Positions 55,013 to 62,712 of a stretch of 64,000 bases of DNA are shown one piece after another. Positions within the stretch are counted from its first letter, which is position 1, and every line of letters starts with the position of its first letter. Both the position numbers and the translations under genes were made by a program. Below the pieces are notes generated by a model. The model searched no databases. It saw only the letters and a list, made by a program, of their open reading frames with translations, and was not told the origin of the DNA. Source of the DNA: Phycisphaerae bacterium (GTDB lineage: Bacteria > Planctomycetota > Phycisphaerae > Sedimentisphaerales > Anaerobacaceae); the NCBI GenBank assembly GCA_017993835.1, contig JAGOLX010000001.1, forward strand, positions 1-64,000, written 5' to 3'.

Positions 55013-55306
55013 ATGAACATCTATGTGGGAAACCTCGCATTCGCGGTTAGCGATGACGACCTGCTGCAGCTCTTTCGAGCGCACGGCGACGTGACGTCCG
55101 CCAGCGTCATCAAGGACCGGTTCAGCGGCGAGTCCCGTGGGTTCGGCTTCGTCGAGATGCCTTCGCGGGAAGACGCGATGGCCGCGATCGAGTCGCTCAA
55201 TGGCACCGACTTCAAAGGTCGGTCGATCACGGTCAACGAGGCCAAGCCGAAAGCCCCGAGAGAGGGTGGCCGGCAGGGTGGCGGTCGCGGCGACCGTCGA
55301 TACTGA
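55013..55306 (+). CDS. Small RRM RNA-binding protein
   Basis: The 97-residue protein has one RRM with RNP2 (NIYVGNLAF) and RNP1 (SRGFGFVEM). The tail EGGRQGGGRGDRRY is Gly/Arg-rich. It resembles bacterial cold-induced glycine-rich RNA-binding proteins (Rbp family) that bind single-stranded RNA. AAGGAG lies just upstream of ATG 55013. Confidence 0.93.
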   Translation: MNIYVGNLAFAVSDDDLLQLFRAHGDVTSASVIKDRFSGESRGFGFVEMPSREDAMAAIESLNGTDFKGRSITVNEAKPKAPREGGRQGGGRGDRRY

Positions 55307-55600
55307 TCGCGAGAGAGGATACGCTGTAGGCGGCGGGTCCACAGCGGCTGGGATGCCGGAGCCGGGGCCCGGCCAGTCGTTCGAGTACAGATTTCCGTTG
55401 GGGGCGCAAGGGCTCTACATCCGACGTGGATCGAGCGAAGAGCAGAGAGTAGCGGTCTGCTCACCGAGCAGGACTCGGATTTGCGCGCAGTCTCATTGGC
55501 CAATTGGCCTGACGTCCCGAAACCCCGTCCATCCGTTTGCGGCGGAGATCGACCCGCAGTTCCGCCCGTTCGCCTTGGGAAGACCGCTAAATCCCCGCGA

Positions 55601-56830
55601 CTACAGGACTTGCCTGCCTTCCCCCTTTTGAATGAGGGGAACATACACTTGCAGTTCGGCAAGGGTGGCCGGGTCGGTCAGGTCGATGACCTTCCTTCGC
55701 TCGTGCGACATATAGGCGGCCATGATGAGCAGGGTGATCAATCGGCCGTATTCCAGGTTGAGCAGGGCATCGCGGCCTTGCTCGAACGCCGTCAGGGCGT
55801 CGATCCACTCGGCGACATAACCGTACAGACTTGCCTCGTCCGGCTGGAGAATCAGCGAACCGCGGCTTGCCTGCGATTTCTCCAGGGCCAGTTCACCGTC
55901 CATGACGGCCGTCGCCGCGGCATCGCTGATGAACAAGCCGGTGGGCGACTGGAGCGAGTTGACCGTGTAGGAGTAGCCGGGACCGAAGGTCTCCATGAGC
56001 AGTCGCAGCCCGGGGGCGTCGTACATCCAGGAGTTGGTGGCCTGGACGATGCTGCCCTGTCGGGTCTGCGGGTCCTCGAATTCGACGGTGACACTGGAGT
56101 AGTCCTCGGCCGGGATCTTGGAGTAGTCGACGCCTCGCTTCTTGAGCTGCCCCAGCCAAGGCTCTTTGCCCCATTTGAGCAAGGCCATCGTGGCGTTGAC
56201 GCGAAGAGGTTTGAGATAGTTCACCGGCTTGCCCTGGGGGGTCACCATGTACATGCCGCAGGCGATGCTGTGGCAGCCCATGTCGCAGCAGACGCCGCCG
56301 CCCTGGGTCGTGGGGTCCCAGAACCAGGGTTCGTGCGGGCCCCCGTGCTCCTCGGCACTGCGGGCCAGATGGGCGGCGCCCATGGCCTTCTCCACCTGGG
56401 CGAGTTGGGCGCGGGCCTGGACGATCGCAGGCATGTGGATCTGGTTCTCGAAGTACGCCGTGGGCACACCCATGGCCTTGGCGATCCTCGCGAGGGTGTC
56501 GGCCTCGCCGAAACTGCGGGCGAGCGGCTTCTCCACGATGATGCCTTTGATTCTCGCCCCGCCCTCGACAGCCGCCGCGATCTGCCGCATCATCTCCACG
56601 CGGGCGAAATTCGGGGCGAACACGCAGACCACATCGACCGCGCGGGTCAGTTCCTCGATGGAACCGTACACCTTGGTGTCCCCCAGGCCGTCCTGACGGG
56701 CGGTCTGAGCCAGGGCCTCAGCCCCTTTGAGGGCACAGACGCCGGCCAACTCCGCGTTGCGAACCGAGCGCAGAGCCCGCTCGTGAAATTTCGCCACAAA
56801 TCCCGCACCGATCATCCCGATTTTCAGCAT
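55601..56830 (-). CDS. Gfo/Idh/MocA-family oxidoreductase
   Basis: ATG 56830 gives 409 residues. It starts with the Rossmann motif MLKIGMIGAGFVAKFHERAL and has the family EKPLAR motif, followed by ENQIHMPAIVQARAQL and GGGVCCDMGCHSIACGMYM, where the catalytic Asp/His lie. It oxidises or isomerises a sugar with NAD(P). The substrate is unknown. Confidence 0.93.
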   Translation of the reverse strand: MLKIGMIGAGFVAKFHERALRSVRNAELAGVCALKGAEALAQTARQDGLGDTKVYGSIEELTRAVDVVCVFAPNFARVEMMRQIAAAVEGGARIKGIIVEKPLARSFGEADTLARIAKAMGVPTAYFENQIHMPAIVQARAQLAQVEKAMGAAHLARSAEEHGGPHEPWFWDPTTQGGGVCCDMGCHSIACGMYMVTPQGKPVNYLKPLRVNATMALLKWGKEPWLGQLKKRGVDYSKIPAEDYSSVTVEFEDPQTRQGSIVQATNSWMYDAPGLRLLMETFGPGYSYTVNSLQSPTGLFISDAAATAVMDGELALEKSQASRGSLILQPDEASLYGYVAEWIDALTAFEQGRDALLNLEYGRLITLLIMAAYMSHERRKVIDLTDPATLAELQVYVPLIQKGEGRQVL

Positions 56831-57054
56831 GGGTCGATCCTCACACATGTCTTGAAGTTGTCGTTTCGAGCCAAGGGACGTGCGCGCCTCGAAGCTCCAT
56901 CGCTTGCCGTATCTACCGGAACACTGAGCGGAATGCAAGAACAAACAATGGCACAGGCGAGGCGGCAGATGATAAAATCACCCCCGCTCAGGCCCGTCGC
57001 CCACAGGCGTCGCGACGGACCGGGCCGGATGATTCTATTGGGAAAGGAATGGGG

Positions 57055-57528
57055 ATGCCGCACGGAATGACTCGGCGGGAGGTGATGCAAGCCGGCGTGT
57101 TGTTGGCTGGGGGGATCTGCGGGTGCCGGACGGCGGGGCATTCGGATGCGCTTCTCTGCTCCTGTTGCGACACGCCGGAACTGGAGTCCGAGAGTTTGAC
57201 ATTCGGACCGGGCGGTTTGACGATCGACCTGTTGAAGGCTCCTTCGCTGCGCGCGGTCGGCAGCGCCGCCTATCTCATGCACAGGGACAAGCCTCTCCAA
57301 CTCATCGTCGTCCACGCGGACAAGCTGCTGTACTGTGTCCTTTCCCGCTTGTGCACCCACGGCGGACAGGTGGTCAGCTACAATCGCCGGCGGGGCGTGC
57401 TCCAGTGCAATGGCTTCAATCACTCCATTTTCGACCTGAACGGCTCGGTGCTGAAAGGGCCGGCCGAGAAGCCGCTGAGAACCTATCCCGTTGTGTTCGT
57501 CGAGAACGCCCTGGTGGTTTCCATCTGA
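57055..57528 (+). CDS. Rieske-like iron-sulfur protein with altered ligand spacing
   Basis: ATG 57055 gives 157 residues; ATG 57049 is an alternative start. The N-terminus MTRREVMQAGVLLAGGICGCR has a twin-Arg-like signal and a possible lipobox Cys. The core has C100-T-H102 and, 15 residues on, C118-N-G-F-N-H123. Standard Rieske proteins have C-x-H and C-x2-H; here the second motif is C-x4-H. The [2Fe-2S] cluster may still form, but the geometry would differ. It is 11 bp upstream of an FGE-like lipoprotein gene. Confidence 0.78.
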   Translation: MPHGMTRREVMQAGVLLAGGICGCRTAGHSDALLCSCCDTPELESESLTFGPGGLTIDLLKAPSLRAVGSAAYLMHRDKPLQLIVVHADKLLYCVLSRLCTHGGQVVSYNRRRGVLQCNGFNHSIFDLNGSVLKGPAEKPLRTYPVVFVENALVVSI

Positions 57529-57539
57529 CAGGAGGCCGG

Positions 57540-58412
57540 ATGCTCCACAAACTGCTTGTTCTGACCTGTCTGGCCGGCCTGAGCCTGTTCTCTTCATGTG
57601 CGTCCCGCAGGACTCTGTTGCGCAACCCGAAGGACGACATGACCTTCGTTTGGGTGCCGCCAGGCAGCTTCACGGCACAGGTCGCCGCGGAGCCGAGGAC
57701 GGTTGACGATTCTGCGAGGACCGCCCCGCAGGAGGTGGCGTTTGCGCAAGGCTTCTGGCTGGGGCGCACGGAAGTGACTGTCGGGCAATTCCGCCGGTTC
57801 GTGCGGCAGACCGGCTATCTCACCGACGCCGAAAGGGCGGGGAGTCGGTTCACATGGAAGAATCCTGGGTTTCCGCAGGGGAGGGCACACCCCGTGGTGT
57901 ACCTCAGCTACCACGATGCCGTGAGCTATGCCCAGTGGGCGGGGGTGGACCTGCCGACCGAGGCCGAGTGGCTCTACGCCTGTCGCGCCGGCTCGACCAC
58001 GAAGTTCTACTGGGGCGATGTCCTGGATGACCGCTGCTGCTGGAATCGGGTCAACACGCAGGGCACGGGCTCGCGTCCGGTGGCCCGCAAGCGGCCGAAC
58101 GCTTGGGGGCTCTATGACATGGTCGGCAACGCGTGGGAGTATTGCAGAGTGGGTGACGCGGATTTCGCCCTGCGCGGCGGGTCCTGGACCCGTTGTCCCC
58201 AGTACCGGACCCGCCAGGGGACCATGGCGACCGGCCTTCTGGAGCAGGCGGTCTCGCCGCGCCTGGATCACGGACAGGCCGATTCCGAATTTCCCGCGTA
58301 CCCCTGGGACGACGACCGGGGCTTTCGGTGCATTTGCCGCGTCGTGGAGGCGTCACGAAGTCCGGCCCAGCCGAACAGTCGGGCGACGCTCTCATCTTAT
58401 CAGGGAGATTGA
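57540..58412 (+). CDS. Formylglycine-generating-enzyme-like lipoprotein
   Basis: The 290-residue protein has a lipobox (LFSSC) and the SUMF1/FGE domain (about 35-270): FVWVPPGSF, FWLGRTEVTVGQFRRFVRQTGY, PVVYLSYHDAVSYAQWAGVDLPTEAEWLYACRAG, NAWGLYDMVGNAWEYC and FALRGGSW, then DDDRGFRCICR. Many such proteins do not modify sulfatases but bind or phosphorylate peptides. GGAGG precedes ATG 57540. It follows the Rieske-like gene closely. Confidence 0.9.
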   Translation: MLHKLLVLTCLAGLSLFSSCASRRTLLRNPKDDMTFVWVPPGSFTAQVAAEPRTVDDSARTAPQEVAFAQGFWLGRTEVTVGQFRRFVRQTGYLTDAERAGSRFTWKNPGFPQGRAHPVVYLSYHDAVSYAQWAGVDLPTEAEWLYACRAGSTTKFYWGDVLDDRCCWNRVNTQGTGSRPVARKRPNAWGLYDMVGNAWEYCRVGDADFALRGGSWTRCPQYRTRQGTMATGLLEQAVSPRLDHGQADSEFPAYPWDDDRGFRCICRVVEASRSPAQPNSRATLSSYQGD

Positions 58413-58478
58413 GGACCTATTACGCAGCAGTTGTACGCGACGGCGCCTGGCGGTCGCGGCAGATCGAGGATGCACGAC

Positions 58479-58826
58479 ATGGATTTCGGCGTGACGGACA
58501 AGAAGCAGGCGGAACTGGAGACGAGGATGGCGTCACTGGGCTTGCGCGAGCAGGACCTCCTGGAGAAGTTCATTCACTCTTCCGGCCCGGGTGGTCAACG
58601 GGTCAACAAGGCGGCTAGCTGCGTCTACTTGAAACACCTGCCCACGGGTCTGGAGGTGAAGATGCAGCGGGAGCGGCAGCAGCGTCTGAATCGCTACTAT
58701 GCCCGCAAGCGTCTGTGCGAGTTGGTGGAGGAGCAGGCGCTCGGCGAGAAGAGCCCCGCCGCGGTGAAGGCCGAGAAGATCCGAAAACAGAAGCAGCGGC
58801 GCCGGCGGCGGAGCAGCAGTAGGTAA
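58479..58826 (+). CDS. Peptide chain release factor-like protein (ArfB/YaeJ type)
   Basis: ATG 58479 gives 115 residues; ATG 58470 is also possible. It has the catalytic GGQ motif in FIHSSGPGGQRVNKAAS and a basic C-terminal tail ending KQKQRRRRRSSSR. It lacks the codon-recognition domains of RF1/RF2. Such proteins rescue stalled ribosomes by hydrolysing peptidyl-tRNA. Confidence 0.9.
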   Translation: MDFGVTDKKQAELETRMASLGLREQDLLEKFIHSSGPGGQRVNKAASCVYLKHLPTGLEVKMQRERQQRLNRYYARKRLCELVEEQALGEKSPAAVKAEKIRKQKQRRRRRSSSR

Positions 58827-59002
58827 AGTCAAGTGTGTGCGATGGCACGGTCGACAAGGGGAACCGGAGGGGGCCGCCACGACGGATACCCTCATCGTGG
58901 AACGTCCGCGAAACACCTTCAATCCCGGCGAGGAAGGCCGTTTCCGTGGGGGGTGTGGCGCGAATTGGCGAGACACGTGAGCGTATTTTCCCCCGATTTT
59001 GC

Positions 59003-59031
59003 TTGACGAGCGGCGACCGGGTCTGTAAAAT
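59003..59031 (+). promoter_or_regulatory. Sigma-70 promoter for the cold-shock gene
   Basis: TTGACG (59003-59008) and TAAAAT (59026-59031) are exactly 17 bp apart. The leader to GTG 59142 would be about 105 nt, the long type seen in cold-shock genes. Confidence 0.65.
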
Positions 59032-59141
59032 AATTTTGATTTTGGCGGGGAGCGTACTTTCTTCCCTCAAAAGGTGTGCTCCTCAGCAAAACCACTGTGC
59101 AGTTTCTATGTAGTAGCGAGGGGTCAAAAAGGAGCAGTACT

Positions 59142-59345
59142 GTGAGTAGAGGCAAGGTCAAGTGGTTTGATGCGAAGAAGGGGTTCGGTTTCATCACGCC
59201 GGACGACGGAGGCGAGGACCTGTTCGTGCACTTCTCGAACATCCAGGCCGACGGGTTCAAATCTCTGATGGAAGGGCAACCGGTGGAGTATGCCGTCGGC
59301 GAGGGTCGCAAAGGCCCCCAGGCGACGCAGGTCCACTTGTGCTAG
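59142..59345 (+). CDS. Cold-shock protein
   Basis: GTG 59142 with AAAAAGGAG ahead gives 67 residues. [31 protein letters not shown] holds the RNP1 and RNP2 motifs of the cold-shock domain, which binds single-stranded RNA and DNA. A long leader and an intrinsic terminator frame it as a single-gene unit. Confidence 0.95.
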   Translation: MSRGKVKWFDAKKGFGFITPDDGGEDLFVHFSNIQADGFKSLMEGQPVEYAVGEGRKGPQATQVHLC

Positions 59346-59373
59346 CGCGGTTGCCCTGAGACTGGGAGGTCGT

Positions 59374-59406
59374 AAAGGTCCGGTCGCCAAGACTGGACCT
59401 TTTTTT
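59374..59406 (+). terminator. Intrinsic terminator after the cold-shock gene
   Basis: AAAGGTCCGGTC-gccaa-GACTGGACCTTT forms a 12-bp stem with one G-U pair and is followed by TTTT. Confidence 0.85.
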
Positions 59407-59649
59407 ATTGGTGTGCCGGCAATCACCTCGCCCGGCCGTGGAGTGCGATTCTCGTTATCGGCCCTCAGCCGTACGAATCATGACGGCGCCCGCATTCCGC
59501 AACCGCCCTTTGGGGACAAAAGCGATAGCCTCACACCAATAATGGATTGACATTCGTCCGTCCAACGAGTATACTATAGCGCATAGACGGATCGATGTGC
59601 GCCTGCAACGGCATATAATCTCGTTCGATCCCAGAGGGGGGTGCGTTCC
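59407..59649. other. Intergenic region, no gene seen
   Basis: About 240 bp between the cold-shock terminator and parA. GAGGGGGG lies eight bases before the GTG at 59650. No clear promoter or partition site (parS) was recognised. Confidence 0.4.
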
Positions 59650-60561
59650 GTGAAAACCATCGCGATGGTCAATCAGAAGGGCGGATGTGGCAAGACGACC
59701 ACGGCGGTCAATACCGCGGCTGCCCTGGCCGAAATGGGCAAACGGGTCCTTCTGATCGATCTCGATCCTCAGGCCCACGCCACGATCGGGCTCGGCCTGG
59801 ATCCGAATTCCTTCCCCCGGACGATCTACGACGTCTTGACGAAGCCCCGCACGGGTATTGCGGATGTGGCAGTCTGCACGCGGGTCAACCGACTGCACCT
59901 GGCGCCCTGCAACGTCCTGCTGGCCAGCGCCGAAATGGAACTGGCAGGCACGCCGGGAAAGGAACTGCTCCTGGCCCGCGGGCTTCGCGATGTGCGAGAT
60001 AGCTACGACATCTGCGTGATTGACTGCCCGCCTGCGCTGGGTGTCCTGACGCTCAACGCCCTGGTCTGCAGCACGGACATCATCGTGCCTGTCCAGGTGC
60101 ATTACTATGCCCTCGAAGGACTTCGCCGCCTGCTGGAGACCGTCTCCATCATTCGTCAGCGGTTCCATCCCTTCTCCATGGAGAGCATCGGCCTGCTCCT
60201 GACGTTCGTCGAGGAGCGGACCACGTTCAGCCGGCAGGTGCAACAGCAGTTGCGAGAGATTTTCGGCGATCTGGTCTTCAGCACGGTGATCCACCGGAAC
60301 GTTCGTCTGGCGGAGGCCCCGAGCGCGGGCGAGCCGGTCCTGACGTACGCCGCACAAAGCAAAGGCGCAGCCGATTATCGGGCACTGGCTGCCGAGATTC
60401 TCCAGACCGTTCCCACGATGGCCGAACCCGTCGAGGAACGGATGCGACGCGGCCTCCAGAAGCAGCTCAGCACGATCTTCGCAGGGGTCTGGATTCCCCA
60501 GCGACAGGCGCCGGCGCAGCCGGCCGTGCCCATTCGGCCACAGTCGATCGAATCGACGTGA
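59650..60561 (+). CDS. ParA/Soj-family ATPase
   Basis: GTG 59650 gives 303 residues. The deviant Walker A motif KGGCGKTT, VLLIDLDPQAHATIGLG, the Walker B CVIDCPPALG and the later PVQVHYYALEGLRRLLET are those of Soj-type ParA proteins. The last 50 residues are an extra Pro/Gln-rich tail. No parB gene is adjacent, so a chromosome-segregation role is not proven; it could position other cargo. Confidence 0.88.
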   Translation: MKTIAMVNQKGGCGKTTTAVNTAAALAEMGKRVLLIDLDPQAHATIGLGLDPNSFPRTIYDVLTKPRTGIADVAVCTRVNRLHLAPCNVLLASAEMELAGTPGKELLLARGLRDVRDSYDICVIDCPPALGVLTLNALVCSTDIIVPVQVHYYALEGLRRLLETVSIIRQRFHPFSMESIGLLLTFVEERTTFSRQVQQQLREIFGDLVFSTVIHRNVRLAEAPSAGEPVLTYAAQSKGAADYRALAAEILQTVPTMAEPVEERMRRGLQKQLSTIFAGVWIPQRQAPAQPAVPIRPQSIEST

Positions 60562-60598
60562 GCCGCCGGGGGTGGTTGCACGATTCCGCGTCGGACGG

Positions 60599-60982
60599 TC
60601 AATCCTCCTGAGCCATCTTCCTCAGATGCTCCTCAATCTGGGCCAGGCTCGTCTGGATCTGACGCATGGTCAATGCCCTCGATCTGACGTGCAACCAGAT
60701 CGTGAGGAGCGTTGCGACCACAAACAGACCTTCGAGAACCCGGGTGAGCACCCACACCGCTTGGGGATCGAGCCCGCCGATGTCGGTCAGGGAGCGACGA
60801 GCGATGATCGCTGCGAGCATGCCTCCGGCGAGGAGCGCCCAGGCAATGAGCACCAGCCATCTCAACGAGGCGATTCTTGCCTGGTCTGCCTTCAGAATCC
60901 TATTGCGGAAATCGTCTGCCATCTGTTGACTCGCTTCGTCCTGGCGGAGTAGTTTGTCTCTAAGATCTTTATCGGTTGTCAT
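60599..60982 (-). CDS. Small two-helix membrane protein, putative anti-sigma factor
   Basis: ATG 60982 with GGAG ahead overlaps the upstream sigma gene by 14 bp; 127 residues result. The cytoplasmic N-terminus (about 35 residues) precedes two helices (LRWLVLIAWALLAGGMLAAII and VWVLTRVLEGLFVVATLLTIWLHV). A short helical tail follows. No zinc motif is seen. The position after an ECF sigma gene suggests it sequesters that sigma factor at the membrane. Confidence 0.7.
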   Translation of the reverse strand: MTTDKDLRDKLLRQDEASQQMADDFRNRILKADQARIASLRWLVLIAWALLAGGMLAAIIARRSLTDIGGLDPQAVWVLTRVLEGLFVVATLLTIWLHVRSRALTMRQIQTSLAQIEEHLRKMAQED

Positions 60983-61517
60983 AGGATTTCTCCAGTTCTT
61001 TCTTGAGAGCGAGCTTCGCGTGAAATATACGGGAGCGGACGGTTCCCAGGTTGCACTCCAGCGCGTCCGCGATCTGCTCGTAGGACATGTCTTCGAGAAA
61101 CCTGAGCAATAGCACCTCGCTGTGCAGGGGCTTGAGTCGTTCCAGGCAGCGGTGCAACTCGGCTGCGTCCTCGACGGTTTTGATCTCTTCCTCCACAGCG
61201 TCAGGAATCTCCAAGCCATCATCCAGATCGAAGACCTGTCTTCTCCGCCGGAACTCCAGGTACACCCGGTTGCGAGCGATCCGATAGAGCCAAGTGGTGA
61301 AGGTGCCGACCTCCCGGAGTGTGTGGATCTTGCTCAGGACCGTCAGCCACGTCTCCTGACATAGCTCGTCGGCCAGATCGTCGTCTCGGACCATGCGTGC
61401 GATGAAGTACCGCAGCGGTCCCTGATAACGGTCGATCAGTTCTGCGAGCGCCTGCGGGTCGCGCGTCTGACACCGCAGGACGAGGACCTGATCTATGAGA
61501 TCCCGTATCGGCTTCAT
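60969..61517 (-). CDS. ECF-type RNA polymerase sigma factor
   Basis: ATG 61517 gives 182 residues. Region 2 includes LADELCQETWLTVLSKIHTLREVGTFTTWLYRIARNRVYLEFRR and region 4 includes LKPLHSEVLLLRFLEDMSYEQIADALECNLGTVRSRIFHAKLALKKEL. A putative membrane anti-sigma factor overlaps its 3' end. This is the third ECF system in the window. Confidence 0.93.
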   Translation of the reverse strand: MKPIRDLIDQVLVLRCQTRDPQALAELIDRYQGPLRYFIARMVRDDDLADELCQETWLTVLSKIHTLREVGTFTTWLYRIARNRVYLEFRRRRQVFDLDDGLEIPDAVEEEIKTVEDAAELHRCLERLKPLHSEVLLLRFLEDMSYEQIADALECNLGTVRSRIFHAKLALKKELEKSYDNR

Positions 61518-61692
61518 GAAAAACCTTTCACGCAAGATAGATGCGCCAGATCCTGGGAAGTTCAAGCCCACTTGCAGAATTCCCGTGAGCCGGGAGACCC
61601 GCAATTGTCCGGCTAACCCAGCGGCCTGCTTGACAATTGCCTCGGCATGAGGTACACGAGACTATAGACTCTGTTTGGGAGGTCACTTGGTC

Positions 61693-62712
61693 ATGATGGA
61701 TATGTCACAAGTGGACGAATGCGGATTGGAGGACCTGCTCAGCGAGCCTGTGTCGGGGACACGAGAGGCACTGGCGCAGATGGCGGGGGATGTGGCGGTC
61801 CTCGGGGCTGGCGGCAAGATGGGTCCCACGTTGGCCATGATGGCCAAGAAGGCGGCCCCCGAGAAGGTCGTCTATGCGGTCTCTCGCTTTACCGACAGGA
61901 AGGTGGCAGACCGCCTCGCGGACCATGGCATCGAGATCGTCGAAGCCGATCTGCTGGATGAATCAGCCTATGCCCGTCTGCCCGACGTGCCCAATGTTCT
62001 CTATTTGGCGGGGCGGAAGTTCGGCGCCACGGGGAATCAGCCCTTGACCTGGGCGATGAACGCCTATGTGCCTGCGCTTGTCGCCCGACAGTATAATCGG
62101 TCGCGGATCGCCGCTCTCTCGACCGGCAACGTCTATCCCTTCGTCGATCCTCGCACGGGCGGTGCAAAGGAAGATGATGATCCGCAGCCGGTTGGCGAGT
62201 ACGGCCAGTCCTGTCTCGCTCGCGAGCGAATCTTCCAGTACTTCTCAGGCTGTTTCGACACCCCGGTGACTCTCATCCGGCTCAACTACGCCAATGAGCC
62301 GCGGTATGGCATTCTCGTCGATTTGACTTTCAAGATCCTTCACGATGAGCCGATCGATCTGACGATGGGAGCGGTCAACTTGATCTGGCAGGGCGATGCG
62401 AACAACTGCATCCTCCGTGCCTTGAGTCTGGCTGCCAGTCCGCCCGCCATCCTGAATGTCACCGGCGTCGAAACACTCAAGGTTCGCGACATTGCCCAGC
62501 GGATCGGCGGCGTGCTGGGCAAGACGCCTCAGTTCACGTCCCGCGAGGCGCCCACCTCGTTGTTGTCGAACGCATCGAAGTGCGCCGAGCGGTTCGGCAA
62601 GCCCGTGGTGAGTCTGGACGAGATGATCGTTGCCATCGCAACGTGGGTGACCGCGGGCAAGCCCGTTCTGAACAAGCCCACGAAGTACAACGTCCGCGAC
62701 GGGCGGTTCTAG
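61693..62712 (+). CDS. NAD-dependent epimerase/dehydratase-like protein
   Basis: ATG 61693 with GGGAGG upstream gives 339 residues. An N-terminal extension of about 35 residues precedes the nucleotide-binding motif VAVLGAGGKMGPTLAMM. IEIVEADLLDESAYARLPDVPNVLYLAG follows in the extended short-chain dehydrogenase order. The usual YxxxK active site is not clear (GEYGQSCLARERIFQYF), so activity is uncertain. Its stop overlaps the convergent arabinofuranosidase stop. Confidence 0.8.
   Translation: MMDMSQVDECGLEDLLSEPVSGTREALAQMAGDVAVLGAGGKMGPTLAMMAKKAAPEKVVYAVSRFTDRKVADRLADHGIEIVEADLLDESAYARLPDVPNVLYLAGRKFGATGNQPLTWAMNAYVPALVARQYNRSRIAALSTGNVYPFVDPRTGGAKEDDDPQPVGEYGQSCLARERIFQYFSGCFDTPVTLIRLNYANEPRYGILVDLTFKILHDEPIDLTMGAVNLIWQGDANNCILRALSLAASPPAILNVTGVETLKVRDIAQRIGGVLGKTPQFTSREAPTSLLSNASKCAERFGKPVVSLDEMIVAIATWVTAGKPVLNKPTKYNVRDGRF

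Noticed and set aside
55498-55509. GGCCAATTGGCC palindrome after the RRM gene
   Set aside because: A 12-bp palindrome alone, without a U-run or second copy, is not evidence for a terminator or operator.
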